64,000 nucleotides of DNA from the NCBI RefSeq assembly GCF_000280925.3, contig NZ_CP012109.1, forward strand, positions 5,290,501-5,354,500. The letters are read 5' to 3'. Under the pieces are notes generated by a model. The model was given only the letters and a program-made list of their open reading frames with translations, had not been told where the DNA came from and did not search any database. The position numbers and the translations under genes were made by a program. Position 1 is the first letter of the stretch; every line of letters starts with the position of its first letter. This DNA is from Myxococcus hansupus. Lineage in GTDB: Bacteria > Myxococcota > Myxococcia > Myxococcales > Myxococcaceae. Below, piece after piece: positions 39,524 to 48,535 of the stretch.

Positions 39524-41926
39524 ATGGATTCCCTTCGCCAGGACCTCCGGTACGCGATTCGCACCCTGTCACGAACCCCCGGCTTCACCTTGGCCGCGGG
39601 GCTCACGCTGGCGCTCGTCATCGGGGCGAACACGGTCCTCTTCAGCGCCATCCACGCCATGGTGCTGCGGCCCCTGCCCTTCCCGGCCGCGGAGACGCTG
39701 GTGCGCATCTGGTGTGAGCAGGAGTCGGTGAGCCACGCGTCGGTGGCGCCGCCGGAGCTGCTCGGGTGGCGGGAGCACGCGCAGGGATTCAGCCAGCTCG
39801 CGGGTTTCGGGCGCACCAACCTCAACCGCACGGGCACGGAGGCGCCCGAGCGGGTGCGGGCCAACCGGGTGACGACGAACTTCTTCTCCGTGCTGGGCGT
39901 CCGCCCCGCGCAGGGCCGCGACTTCCGCGAGGAGGACGCGCCCTCGGGCGGCGACGTCTCCGTGGTGCTGGTGGGCCACGGCTACTGGCAGCGGGCGCTC
40001 GGGGGCGCGCCGGACGTGGTGGGGCGGACGCTGGTGCTGAATGACCGCAGCCACACGGTGGTGGGCGTGCTGCCCGAGGACTTCTCCTTCCCGGAGACGG
40101 CCGAGGACACGGACGTATGGATTCCCGAGTGGCTGGACCCGCAGCGCCACGGCAACCACTACCTGTCCGTGCTGGGCCGGGTGGCGCCGGGCACCACGGT
40201 GGAGGCCGCCCAGGCGGACCTGAAGCGGGTGGCGGAGATTGTCGGGACGCCCGAGGCCGGGCAGAAGCGTCACGGCATCCGACTGACGGCCTGGCAGGAC
40301 CACCTGACGTCCAACACGCGCGACGTGCTGTGGATGTTGTGGGCGGCGGTGGGCTTCGTGTTGCTCATCGCGTGCGCGAACGTGGCCAACCTCATGTTGG
40401 TGCGCACGCTGTCGCGGCAACGGGATGGCGCCATCCGCGCGGCGCTGGGCGCCAGCCGCCGCCGCCGGCTCCAGCAGTCCCTGGTGGAGAGCGTGCTCCT
40501 GTCCCTGCTCGGCGGGGTCATGGGTCTGGTGTTGGGGCTGTGGGGCATGGAGCTGGTGCGCACGCTGCTGCCGCACGCGCTGCTGCGCGTGGCACCCCTG
40601 GAAATCAACTTCACCGTCCTGGGCTTCAGCGCGCTGCTGTCGGTGGGCACGGGCCTGCTGTTCGGGCTCGCGCCCGCGCTGCACGCGACGGGCATGGACG
40701 TGCTGCCCATGCTGCGGCAGTCCGGAAGCGCGGTGGGCGCCCGCACCGGGCATCCCCTGCGCAGCGGGCTCGTCATGGTGCAGTTGGCGCTGGCGCTGGT
40801 GCTGACGGTGGGCACGGGGCTCATCGTGCGCTCGCTCTACAACGTCATGGCGGTGGACCCAGGCTTCGACGCGTCGGGCGCCGTCAGCGCGCAGTTGACC
40901 CTCTCCCCCGACAGCTACCGCGACGACGCGCGCAAGCGCGCCTTCGTGCAGGACGTCGCGGAGCGGATGAAGGCCCGGCCCGGCGTGGAGGCGGTGGGCT
41001 TCGTCAACGATGCCCCGCTGGGCGGCTCGGGCACGGACGGAGACTTCCAGTTGGAGGGCGACACGAACCCCTCCGGCGAACGGCGGCACACGGCGTTCCG
41101 CGTGGCCACGCCCGATTACTTCGCGGCGCTGCGCATCCAGGTGCGACAGGGCCGCGATTTCGGTCCCCAGGACAGTGAGAAGGGCGCCCCCGTCATCATC
41201 GTCAACGAGGCGTTCGTCCGGAAATACCTCGGGGGCGGAGAGGCCCTGGGCCGGCGGGTGCGCCTGGACTGGGATGACCACCAGCCGTTCCGGGACATCG
41301 TCGGCGTGGTGGAGGACGTCCGCCACGAAAGCCTCACCCGGCCCGCCGCACCGGAGGCCTACCTGCCCTATGCACAGTATCCCCTGCACGGCCTGACGCT
41401 GGTGATGCGCGGCGAGGACAGCGCGTCCTCGGCCCTGGCCGCGCTGCGTGAAGCGGTGAAGGCGGTGGACGCCGAGCAGCCCCTCTATGCCTTGCAGCCC
41501 TTCTCCGAGCGGGTGGAGCGCGTCCTGCTCCGGCCCACGGGCACGGCGCGGCTGTTGGGGGCGTTCGCCGCGCTCGCCGTCCTGTTGGCCGGTGTCGGCG
41601 TCTACGGCGTGCTGGCCTACTCCGTGGGACAGAGGACGCGCGAGCTGGGCATCCGGTTGGCGCTGGGCGCCCATCCCCTCCAGGTGCTGCGGCTGGTGCT
41701 GGGCCAGGGGCTGCGGCTCACCGCGCTGGGCGTGGGCGCGGGACTGCTGGCGGCCCTGGGCTGCACGCGGCTCATGGCGGCGACGCTGTACGGCGTGGAG
41801 CCATTCGCCCCGGACATCTTCCTGGGCGTGGCCGTGGCGCTGGGAGGACTCTCGTTGCTCGCGTGCCTCGTGCCCGCGCTGCGCGCCAGCCGCGTCTCGC
41901 CGTCAGTGTCCCTGCGCGCGGAGTAG
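39524..41926 (+). CDS. Orphan MacB/FtsX-type ABC permease (ADOP family)
   Basis: An 800-residue membrane protein with two permease halves in one chain. I chose ATG 39524 because MDSLRQDLRYAIRTLSRTPG is the ADOP start motif. Each half has one N-terminal helix, a large periplasmic MacB-PCD domain and three C-terminal helices (FtsX): VGFVLLIACANVANLMLVRT in the first and LLGAFAALAVLLAGVGVYGV in the second. The total is about eight helices. No ATPase gene is adjacent, so it uses a partner from elsewhere or is a lone permease, common in myxobacteria and acidobacteria. It may export a peptide or lipoprotein-linked substrate. Confidence 0.92.
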   Translation: MDSLRQDLRYAIRTLSRTPGFTLAAGLTLALVIGANTVLFSAIHAMVLRPLPFPAAETLVRIWCEQESVSHASVAPPELLGWREHAQGFSQLAGFGRTNLNRTGTEAPERVRANRVTTNFFSVLGVRPAQGRDFREEDAPSGGDVSVVLVGHGYWQRALGGAPDVVGRTLVLNDRSHTVVGVLPEDFSFPETAEDTDVWIPEWLDPQRHGNHYLSVLGRVAPGTTVEAAQADLKRVAEIVGTPEAGQKRHGIRLTAWQDHLTSNTRDVLWMLWAAVGFVLLIACANVANLMLVRTLSRQRDGAIRAALGASRRRRLQQSLVESVLLSLLGGVMGLVLGLWGMELVRTLLPHALLRVAPLEINFTVLGFSALLSVGTGLLFGLAPALHATGMDVLPMLRQSGSAVGARTGHPLRSGLVMVQLALALVLTVGTGLIVRSLYNVMAVDPGFDASGAVSAQLTLSPDSYRDDARKRAFVQDVAERMKARPGVEAVGFVNDAPLGGSGTDGDFQLEGDTNPSGERRHTAFRVATPDYFAALRIQVRQGRDFGPQDSEKGAPVIIVNEAFVRKYLGGGEALGRRVRLDWDDHQPFRDIVGVVEDVRHESLTRPAAPEAYLPYAQYPLHGLTLVMRGEDSASSALAALREAVKAVDAEQPLYALQPFSERVERVLLRPTGTARLLGAFAALAVLLAGVGVYGVLAYSVGQRTRELGIRLALGAHPLQVLRLVLGQGLRLTALGVGAGLLAALGCTRLMAATLYGVEPFAPDIFLGVAVALGGLSLLACLVPALRASRVSPSVSLRAE

Positions 41927-41941
41927 CCCCGAACGCGCGTT

Positions 41942-41971
41942 GGCCGCGCACGTCAGGAACCGTGCGCGGCC
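41942..41971. terminator. Hairpin between convergent permease and esterase genes
   Basis: A perfect 11-bp stem GGCCGCGCACG / CGTGCGCGGCC with an 8-nt loop lies 16 nt after the permease stop and 29 nt before the esterase stop. It probably ends both transcripts. Confidence 0.7.
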
Positions 41972-41999
41972 GGAAGGTCATCGCGGAAGGGACTGGGGC

Positions 42000-43115
42000 C
42001 TACGGCGCCTCGGCGTCCTCACCGGAGCCGCCGATGCCCTGCCCGCCCGGTGCGGAGAACGCCTTGCGAAGCGCCACACCCGCGTCCGCCTGGGCCCGCT
42101 TCGCCTTGTCCACCACCGGGGCCATGCCGAAGAACTCGTGCGTGACGCCGTCGTAGCGCTTCACGTCCACCGCCACGCCCGCGGCCTTCAACTTGTCGGC
42201 ATAGGCGATGCCTTCATCCAGCAGCGGGTCCAGGGAGGCGACCATCACGAGCGCCGGCGGCAGGCCCCGGAGCTGCTTCGGGGAGGCCTGGAGGGGCAGC
42301 GCCTCGGCGTTGCGCGTCTTCTTCCAGTTGCTCCCCAGCGTGTTCTGCCAGAACCAGCCCAGGGCCTCGTTGCTCACGAGATACTCCCCGTTGCCGTTGC
42401 GCTGGTGTGAAGGCGTGGACAGGTCATTGCTGACGAACGGGTAGATGAGCAGTTGGAAGACGGGCACCGCCCCCTTCTCCTTCACCTGCCGCATGGCCAC
42501 CGCCGTGGCCAGGTTGCCACCCGCGCTCTCGCCCGCGACGGCCACGCGCTTCGCGTCGATGTTGAAGTCCTTCGGGTGGGACTGCACGTACTTGAAGGCC
42601 GCCTGGGCATCATCGAGCGGCGCCGGGAAGGGATTCTCCGGGGCCTGGTGGTAGTGGACGCTCACCACCACGGCCTTCGCCTGGTTCGCGAGCGCCCGCG
42701 CGCTGGCGTCATAGGTGTCCAGGTCCGCGATGACGAAACCGCCACCGTGGTAGTAGACGACGGCCGGGAACGGGCCCTTGCCCTCGGGCGTGTAGACGAG
42801 GAGGTCCAGTTCGCCCGTGGGGCCCGGAATCTTCCGCTCCTCCACCTGGGCCACCTTCTCCGGCGTGCCGGCCTTGCCCTCCTGCTTCAGCGCCGCCTCG
42901 ACGGCGTCCTTCGCGGAGGGGCCCTCGCGCGCCTCTTCGGGCTTCAGCGTCTCCAGCGGCTTCGGGTCCAACGCCTGGTAGGCGTCCAGCACCTTCTGCA
43001 TCTGGGGGTCCGCCTGCGGAGCGGAGGGCGCTGCCGCCACCGCCGAGAAGCCGGAGACCGCCGTGAGGAGGAGCAGTGCCCGCGGAAGGACCTGGGGGCG
43101 TGAGCGGGAAGCCAT
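42000..43115 (-). CDS. Exported HSL-family alpha/beta hydrolase (esterase/lipase)
   Basis: A 371-residue secreted carboxylesterase of the hormone-sensitive-lipase type. The ATG at 43115 follows AAAGGAACG and begins a signal peptide (LLLLTAVSGFSAVAAAP). The oxyanion-hole motif is YYHGGGFV, the nucleophile Ser is in AGESAGGNLA, Asp is in ASLDPLLDEG and His is in DGVTHEFFGM. An extra 80-residue acidic linker precedes the core. It hydrolyses short-chain esters; the natural substrate is unknown. A 215-nt gap separates it from the divergent gene at 43331. Confidence 0.92.
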   Translation of the reverse strand: MASRSRPQVLPRALLLLTAVSGFSAVAAAPSAPQADPQMQKVLDAYQALDPKPLETLKPEEAREGPSAKDAVEAALKQEGKAGTPEKVAQVEERKIPGPTGELDLLVYTPEGKGPFPAVVYYHGGGFVIADLDTYDASARALANQAKAVVVSVHYHQAPENPFPAPLDDAQAAFKYVQSHPKDFNIDAKRVAVAGESAGGNLATAVAMRQVKEKGAVPVFQLLIYPFVSNDLSTPSHQRNGNGEYLVSNEALGWFWQNTLGSNWKKTRNAEALPLQASPKQLRGLPPALVMVASLDPLLDEGIAYADKLKAAGVAVDVKRYDGVTHEFFGMAPVVDKAKRAQADAGVALRKAFSAPGGQGIGGSGEDAEAP

Positions 43116-43330
43116 GTTTCGTTCCTTTCGTCGGAGAGACACCTCGCGTGAGCGACCATGCTGAGCATCCCGAGGGGCCAGTGCCCATGCCGTCCCCAGG
43201 GCGGCCGGGGGGCGAGCGGCCGGGCGGCACCCCCTCTGCCGAAAGGGGGCTTCCCTTTGGACAGGGAGGCGGACAGGGCTCGACGCCACCTGATATGGAA
43301 TAAGACGTTCCAGCTTCCGTCGGAGAAGAC

Positions 43331-44095
43331 GTGAACAAGCTCGCCAGCATCGCCGCCCTCGTCCTCGCCGCCACGGCGCTCGTGGTGACCCTGTGGAGTC
43401 CCCGGGAGACGGTGCAGGCCCCGCCTCCCGCCCCACAGGCCGAGCAGCCCGTCAGCGTCGCCGCGGACGTCATCAACCTGGAGCGGCGCGTGAAGGCCCT
43501 GGAGGACACCGCCGTCGGCCTGTCCCGCCGGCTGATGGAGGTGGAGAAGCGCCCCATGATGACGGCGGACGGCAAGGTCGTCCCCGGAGCGTCACCCGCG
43601 CTCGCCGCGGAGGTGGAGAAGCTCCGGGCGGAGGTGCGGGGCATGGTCGCCGGGGAGGCGCTGAACTCCGAGGGTGGCCGCGACTACCTCAAGGACGTGG
43701 TGCGCAACGTCCAGGACGAGATGCGCACGGAGCAGCGCGCGGAGCGCCAGGAGCAGTGGCACCAGGTCCAGGCCCAGCAGAGCGAGCAGCAGAAGGAGCG
43801 CGTGCGCCAGTTCATCACCGAAGCGCGGCTCGACTACAACCAGGAGCAGACGCTGAACCGCCGCATGGAGGCGGAGGCCACCAAGCGGCAGGCGCTCATC
43901 GAGGAGGTCCGCGCCGGCACGAAGTCGGCCCGCGACATGCGGCAGGCCGTGCGTGCCGAGACGCAACTGACTGACAAGGAGATGAACGCCATCCTCTCCG
44001 AGGACCAGCTCAAGCAGTATGAGACGATGCGCCGGTCGGAGCGGGGCTTCGGCGGCGGGCCTCCGGGCGGCCGGGCCGGTGGGCGCGGCCGCTGA
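43331..44095 (+). CDS. Membrane-anchored coiled-coil protein of unknown function
   Basis: A 254-residue protein starting at GTG 43331 after GGAGAAGAC. Residues 3-22 form one transmembrane or signal segment (LASIAALVLAATALVV). Residues 45-75 and 85-215 are highly charged Glu/Arg/Gln helices with coiled-coil character (EQWHQVQAQQSEQQ, LNRRMEAEATKRQ), and the end is a Gly/Arg-rich tail. It resembles periplasmic proteins with heptad repeats such as Spy/CpxP-like or LTXXQ-type folds (RQFITEARLDYNQEQT, ILSEDQLKQYE), though that is only by eye. No enzyme motif is seen. Confidence 0.8.
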   Translation: MNKLASIAALVLAATALVVTLWSPRETVQAPPPAPQAEQPVSVAADVINLERRVKALEDTAVGLSRRLMEVEKRPMMTADGKVVPGASPALAAEVEKLRAEVRGMVAGEALNSEGGRDYLKDVVRNVQDEMRTEQRAERQEQWHQVQAQQSEQQKERVRQFITEARLDYNQEQTLNRRMEAEATKRQALIEEVRAGTKSARDMRQAVRAETQLTDKEMNAILSEDQLKQYETMRRSERGFGGGPPGGRAGGRGR

Positions 44096-44116
44096 GTCCC
44101 CGCGGGACGCCGGCCC

Positions 44117-44866
44117 CTACCCGTCGAAAGGGGGCCGCGCGTTGTGGGAGATGACGAGCACCTCCTCGGGCCGCCGCTCCGAGCGAGCCCAGGAGAGCAG
44201 CGCGGCCAGGGCATCCGCCGCCTTCACCTCCGCCGTCTCCAGCGGCACCTCTTCCCGGTACGGATAGAAGAGGTCCTTGGAGCCCAGGCTCTGCTCGGCC
44301 CAGCGGCGCCAGCCGGGCATCGTTCTTCCGGGCGCGGGTTGCAGGCCCACCACCTCATAGCCCGCGGCGGCGAAGGGCCGGTGCAACCCCACCACGGTGG
44401 CGCCGGTGCCAAAGCCACACACCACGCACCGCACGGCGGGATACACGTCGCGCACCACCTCGAGCAAGCGCGTGGTCCAGGACTCCACGCTCTCCACCAG
44501 CGCGCCGTTGGCGAGCTGCCGGGGCCAGAACCAGCCCTGGCGCTCGTAGTCCAGCGCCAGCTCCCAGGCCTGGGTGAAGCCGTGCACGGTGCGCACCTCC
44601 CCGCCAAAGCCATTCGCCCGCAGGTACGCCGTGCCCGTGGAGTCCGTCAGGGCCACCACCGGGAGCCCCCGCTCGCGGCCCAGCGCGTCCAGCGCCAGCG
44701 CCGACGACGCGCCAGACAGCTCCACCAGGCCCTTGGTCTCCGCGGGCGCGGATTGGAGGTGATGGGAGAAGGTCAGGTACTTCAGACTGCCGGCCGGAAG
44801 CGCTCCACCCCAGAGCACCACCGGTCCCCCTGGCCAGGGCCGTGACAAGGGAAACACGACACGCAT
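44117..44866 (-). CDS. Compact PLP fold-type II protein (cysteine synthase-like)
   Basis: A 249-residue protein; the ATG at 44866 follows GGAGG at 7 nt. It resembles the tryptophan-synthase-beta superfamily but is much shorter than the usual 300-350. Landmarks are a possible Schiff-base Lys in PAGSLKYLTFSHHL, the substrate loop VELSGASSALALDALGRERG, and the phosphate-binding glycine loop VVCGFGTGATVVGL followed by EVVGLQPAPG. The first and last fifths of the normal fold appear trimmed. It could be a lyase, a desulfhydrase or a non-enzymatic relative. The neighbours do not indicate a pathway. Confidence 0.7.
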   Translation of the reverse strand: MRVVFPLSRPWPGGPVVLWGGALPAGSLKYLTFSHHLQSAPAETKGLVELSGASSALALDALGRERGLPVVALTDSTGTAYLRANGFGGEVRTVHGFTQAWELALDYERQGWFWPRQLANGALVESVESWTTRLLEVVRDVYPAVRCVVCGFGTGATVVGLHRPFAAAGYEVVGLQPAPGRTMPGWRRWAEQSLGSKDLFYPYREEVPLETAEVKAADALAALLSWARSERRPEEVLVISHNARPPFDG

Positions 44867-45051
44867 GCGTGAACCTCCGGCCCCACCCTCTCTGGTGGGG
44901 GCCGCTCGCGCCAGCCGCGTGGCGCCGGCGCTGTCCGGACGTGGACCTGGCATCCGCTCCCTCACCGACCCAGGACATTCGCCCCGACAGGAGACCGAAG
45001 CGAAAAGCCTCGGGGGCATGGCGGCTGTGCGATAGTCGGCGGCGGCTCCAC

Positions 45052-46881
45052 ATGCTGCGCCGGCTCCTTCCTACGCTCGTCGCCCTGGGTTGTGGCCTCC
45101 TGGCCCTTGGCTGGGGGCTGGTCAGCCTCCAGCGCATCTTCAGCCGTGAGCGGGATGAAGCCCACGCGCAGTTGCGCTCGCGGCGAGACGCCCTGGCCCA
45201 CGCGGGCGCCGAGGCCCTGCGGCAGGAGCTGGCGCGCAAGCTCGACGCGGACATCCCCGCCATCCACGCCGCCATGGGGGACCCGCTCGAGCCTGGCGAA
45301 GGCTTCTATTTCAACTTCCGCGGCGCCCAGTTCCTCCCCCGCCTCACCATCCCCAGGCCCGGCGGCGCGACGTCCGCGCGTGACACGCACGCGCGGCTCG
45401 GCGCCCGGCTGAAGGACGGAGCGGCCGCGGGGGACTGGGAGCCGCGTCTCTCACGGCTGCGCGCCGTGGAAGCCGCGCTCGCCGCGGGGGACGCGGCGGG
45501 TGTCGCCCCCGGGGTGGAGGAGCTGCTGCGCTACCACGCCGCCCACGCGCTTCCCCCCGAGGAGGAGCTGCCCTTCCTGCTGCTGGTGGTGGAGCGGCTC
45601 CAGCGCGGAGACGGCACTCCGCCGCTGGTGCGCGCCCTGCTGCGCGAAGGCCTGCCGGAAGACTTCGGCGGCTTCGCCCGCGCGTCGGGGCTCCAGCGTG
45701 ACTTGCTGCGGGAGCGCTCGCGCTTCACCCAGGCGGACTTCCACTTCCTCCACGCGCGCGTCGTCCAGGTGAGCGCCGCGCTGGGCGAGCCCACGGCCGA
45801 CCTCCTCGCCCGCGCGAGCGAGGCGGGCGCGGGCATGCTGGTGATTCCCGAGGACCTGGTGGAGCCCACCCTCCTGGGACAGTTCTGGTACGTGGCGCCC
45901 CGAGGCGAGGCCGTCTACGGCATCGCCGTGGACCTGGAGGCGATGCTCCAACCCATCACCCGCGACATGCAGGCCCGCGGACTCTTCGACGCCACGGGCC
46001 GGCTGCGGTTGAACGCGGCCGGCGCCTTCCAGCCGTTGCGAACGCTGACGCTGGCGGTGGACATGCCCGCATGGGCCCGGCAGGAGGCGGACATCGACGC
46101 GCGCCACGGGCTCAAGACGCTGCTGGTGGCCGTGTGCGGCGCGCTCGCGGTGGCCATCGTCGCGTTGGCGGTGGTGTCGCAGCAGCGCAAGTACCGCTTC
46201 CTGGAGCTCAAGAGCGACTTCGTGGCCACCGTCTCCCATGAGCTGCGCACGCCCCTGGCCTCCATCCGGCTGCTGGGCGAGACGCTGGAGCGCAAGCTCG
46301 CGCAGGCCCCGGAGGTGAGGGACTACCCGGCCCGCATCGTCCAGGCCGCGGATGGGCTGCACTTCCTGGTGGAGAACATCCTGTCCTTCAACCGCATCGA
46401 CAAAGGCCGCTGGACGCTGCGGACCTCGCGCGTGCGCCTGGAGGAGCTGGTGCCCCTGCTGCGCGACGAGCTGGAGACGGCCACCTCCGTCCCCGTCCAC
46501 CTCACGGCAGACCTGGAAGGCGCGGAGCTGGAGGCGGACCCGGGCCTGTTGCGGCTGCTCTTCTCCAACCTGGGCCGCAACGCCTGCGCCTACAACCGGA
46601 GCAACCCCGTCGAAATCGACATCAGCGCCCAGGTGATACCGGGTTACGGCTGCACGGTGCTCTTCCGGGACAACGGCATTGGCATCCCGGAGTCCGAATG
46701 GGAGCACGCCTTCCAGGACTTCTACCGGGTGACGTCGGCCGGACCGGAGGTCCATGGCAGCGGGCTGGGCCTGGCGCTGTGCCGGAGAATCATGAAGCTG
46801 CACCGGGGCGACATCCAGGTCGCCGCCTCGGGACCGGACGGCACCACGTTCGCGCTGATATTCAACGAGCCGCCTCGATGA
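45052..46881 (+). CDS. Transmembrane sensor histidine kinase
   Basis: A 609-residue kinase; the ATG at 45052 begins a membrane helix (LLPTLVALGCGLLALGWGL). A periplasmic sensor of about 340 residues follows with no recognised domain. A second helix (LLVAVCGALAVAIVALAVVS, near 370-390) leads to HisKA with the acceptor His in FVATVSHELRTPLAS (near 396). HATPase motifs are FSNLGRNACAYN, DNGIGIPE and GSGLGLALC. It ends in an ATGA overlap with an OmpR-type regulator gene, so the two form a classical two-component pair. The long sensor suggests an envelope or extracellular signal. Confidence 0.93.
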   Translation: MLRRLLPTLVALGCGLLALGWGLVSLQRIFSRERDEAHAQLRSRRDALAHAGAEALRQELARKLDADIPAIHAAMGDPLEPGEGFYFNFRGAQFLPRLTIPRPGGATSARDTHARLGARLKDGAAAGDWEPRLSRLRAVEAALAAGDAAGVAPGVEELLRYHAAHALPPEEELPFLLLVVERLQRGDGTPPLVRALLREGLPEDFGGFARASGLQRDLLRERSRFTQADFHFLHARVVQVSAALGEPTADLLARASEAGAGMLVIPEDLVEPTLLGQFWYVAPRGEAVYGIAVDLEAMLQPITRDMQARGLFDATGRLRLNAAGAFQPLRTLTLAVDMPAWARQEADIDARHGLKTLLVAVCGALAVAIVALAVVSQQRKYRFLELKSDFVATVSHELRTPLASIRLLGETLERKLAQAPEVRDYPARIVQAADGLHFLVENILSFNRIDKGRWTLRTSRVRLEELVPLLRDELETATSVPVHLTADLEGAELEADPGLLRLLFSNLGRNACAYNRSNPVEIDISAQVIPGYGCTVLFRDNGIGIPESEWEHAFQDFYRVTSAGPEVHGSGLGLALCRRIMKLHRGDIQVAASGPDGTTFALIFNEPPR

Positions 46882-47594
46882 CCACCGCCACGCCCTCCGC
46901 CACCGCCCGTCCTTCCATCCTCATCGTCGAGGACGACGCCCACCTGCGCGTCGGCCTCCGGGACAACCTGATGGACGAGGGCTACCTCGTCTCCGAGGCG
47001 CCCAACACCCGCGACGCGGAGACGCTGCTGAAGGAGCGCGACTTCGACCTGCTCATCCTGGACGTCATGCTGCCCGGCGAGGACGGCTACAGCTTCTGCC
47101 GCCGGCTGCGGACGCAGGGCAACAAGAGCATGGTGTTGATGCTCACCGCGCGCTCGCTGGAGGACGACATCCTCAAGGGCTTCGAGGTGGGCGCGCAGGA
47201 CTACCTCACCAAGCCCTACCGGCTGCGGGAGCTGCTGGCCCGGGTGCGAGCCCTGGTGCGGCGCTCCGGCTCCGCGCCTCCGGACCAGCTTGCCTTCAGC
47301 GGCTTCACGTTGGATTTGGGCAAGCGTCAGGTGTTCCGTCCGGACGCCACCGCCGTGGAGCTGACGCGCACGGAGTTCGACCTGCTGGCCTTCCTGCTGC
47401 GCCACAAGGACCGGGCGCTGCCGCGAGGCGAAATCCTGGACGCCGTGTGGGGCCGTGACGTGGTGGTGGACCCGCGCACGGTGGACAACTTCGTCTCCAG
47501 CCTGAAGAAGAAGCTGGGATGGACGAACGCCTCCGGCTTCTCCATCCACACCATCCGGGGCGTTGGCTATCGCATGGAGGTCTCATCGTCATGA
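46878..47594 (+). CDS. OmpR-family response regulator
   Basis: A 238-residue regulator partnered with the preceding kinase by an ATGA overlap. The receiver (15-130) has LIVEDDAHLR, the phospho-Asp in LLILDVMLPGEDG and Lys in YLTKPYRLRELL. The winged-helix DNA-binding domain (about 140-235) has ELTRTEFDLLAFLL and the recognition-helix region VDPRTVDNFVSSLKKKL, ending in HTIRGVGYRME. It probably activates or represses envelope genes in response to the kinase. Confidence 0.95.
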   Translation: MTTATPSATARPSILIVEDDAHLRVGLRDNLMDEGYLVSEAPNTRDAETLLKERDFDLLILDVMLPGEDGYSFCRRLRTQGNKSMVLMLTARSLEDDILKGFEVGAQDYLTKPYRLRELLARVRALVRRSGSAPPDQLAFSGFTLDLGKRQVFRPDATAVELTRTEFDLLAFLLRHKDRALPRGEILDAVWGRDVVVDPRTVDNFVSSLKKKLGWTNASGFSIHTIRGVGYRMEVSSS

Positions 47595-47761
47595 CACAAC
47601 CATGACGAAGGGATGGCCGACCCACCGCCATTCGAAGACGCCGACTCCGTAGGTTGACCCTTGCGTGGACAGGGCGCTCCGAAGCCAACCCGTCCCGCCG
47701 GTGAGGTCCGCCCGCGCGGCCCTCCACCGGGAGCGCCTGACGCCGAGGGAGGGCAACCGGT

Positions 47762-48529
47762 ATGTTCAAGTCGGTCATCGAGAAGCAGCGGGCTGGACGT
47801 CTTGGCACGGGTGTGTGGGTGTCCGCCGCCCTGCATGCGGCGCTCTTCGGCGCCGTGCTCTTCATCTCCGCGAGGGCGCCGGGCCCCGTCGAGCCGAAGG
47901 AGCCGCCGGAGCTGGTCCTCCGGGTGCAGCAGGCGCCGCGGGTGGCGAAGGGCTCTCCGGCCCCCGCGCAGCCGAGGCAGGCCAACGCGCCGCGCCCCCG
48001 TCCTCGCAACCGGGACCGCGTGCCCTCGCGCGTGCCGCCGCCGGTCGTGGACGCGCCGCCGCCGCCGGTCGAGCCGGTGACCAGCCCCGACAACACCAGC
48101 GACACGGATGAGCTGGCGACCCCGGGGACGGGGACTCCGGGCGGACACCCGGATGGCTACGCGGACAGCAACGTGATTGGCGTGCCGTTCGTGCCCGGCC
48201 TCCTCCCGGGAGATGGCGACGGCGGAGGCACGGGAACCGACATCCTCCCCTTCGGCTCCGGCATGACGCCGCCCCGGCTGCTCGGGAGCCCGGGCATCGA
48301 ATACACGCACCAGGCGCTCGCCGCCCGCGTGGAGGGCACGATGATCGCCAAGTGCGTCATCACGGTGCGCGGCGACGTGACGGACTGCCGCGTCATCAAG
48401 GGCCTGGCGCACATGAACGAGTCCGTGCTCGAGGCGCTGCACAACCGCCGGTACAGCCCCGTGGAGTTCCAGGGCCGTCCGGTGAGCGTGTCCTACACCT
48501 TCACGCTGAAACTCAAGCTGCCCCGCTAG
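47762..48529 (+). CDS. TonB-like energy-transducing protein
   Basis: A 255-residue protein. One N-terminal membrane helix (WVSAALHAALFGAVLFIS) is followed by a Pro-rich spacer (about 45-105, e.g. RVPPPVVDAPPPP), a Gly/Asp linker, and a C-terminal TonB domain (about 175-255: ARVEGTMIAKCVITVRGDV, NRRYSPVEFQGRPVSVSY). It fits a periplasm-spanning protein that energises outer-membrane receptors with ExbB/ExbD, none of which is nearby. It starts 167 nt after the response regulator, so it could be a separate unit. The HPF-like Pro spacer is shorter than in E. coli TonB. Confidence 0.88.
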   Translation: MFKSVIEKQRAGRLGTGVWVSAALHAALFGAVLFISARAPGPVEPKEPPELVLRVQQAPRVAKGSPAPAQPRQANAPRPRPRNRDRVPSRVPPPVVDAPPPPVEPVTSPDNTSDTDELATPGTGTPGGHPDGYADSNVIGVPFVPGLLPGDGDGGGTGTDILPFGSGMTPPRLLGSPGIEYTHQALAARVEGTMIAKCVITVRGDVTDCRVIKGLAHMNESVLEALHNRRYSPVEFQGRPVSVSYTFTLKLKLPR

Positions 48530-48535
48530 GGCAGC

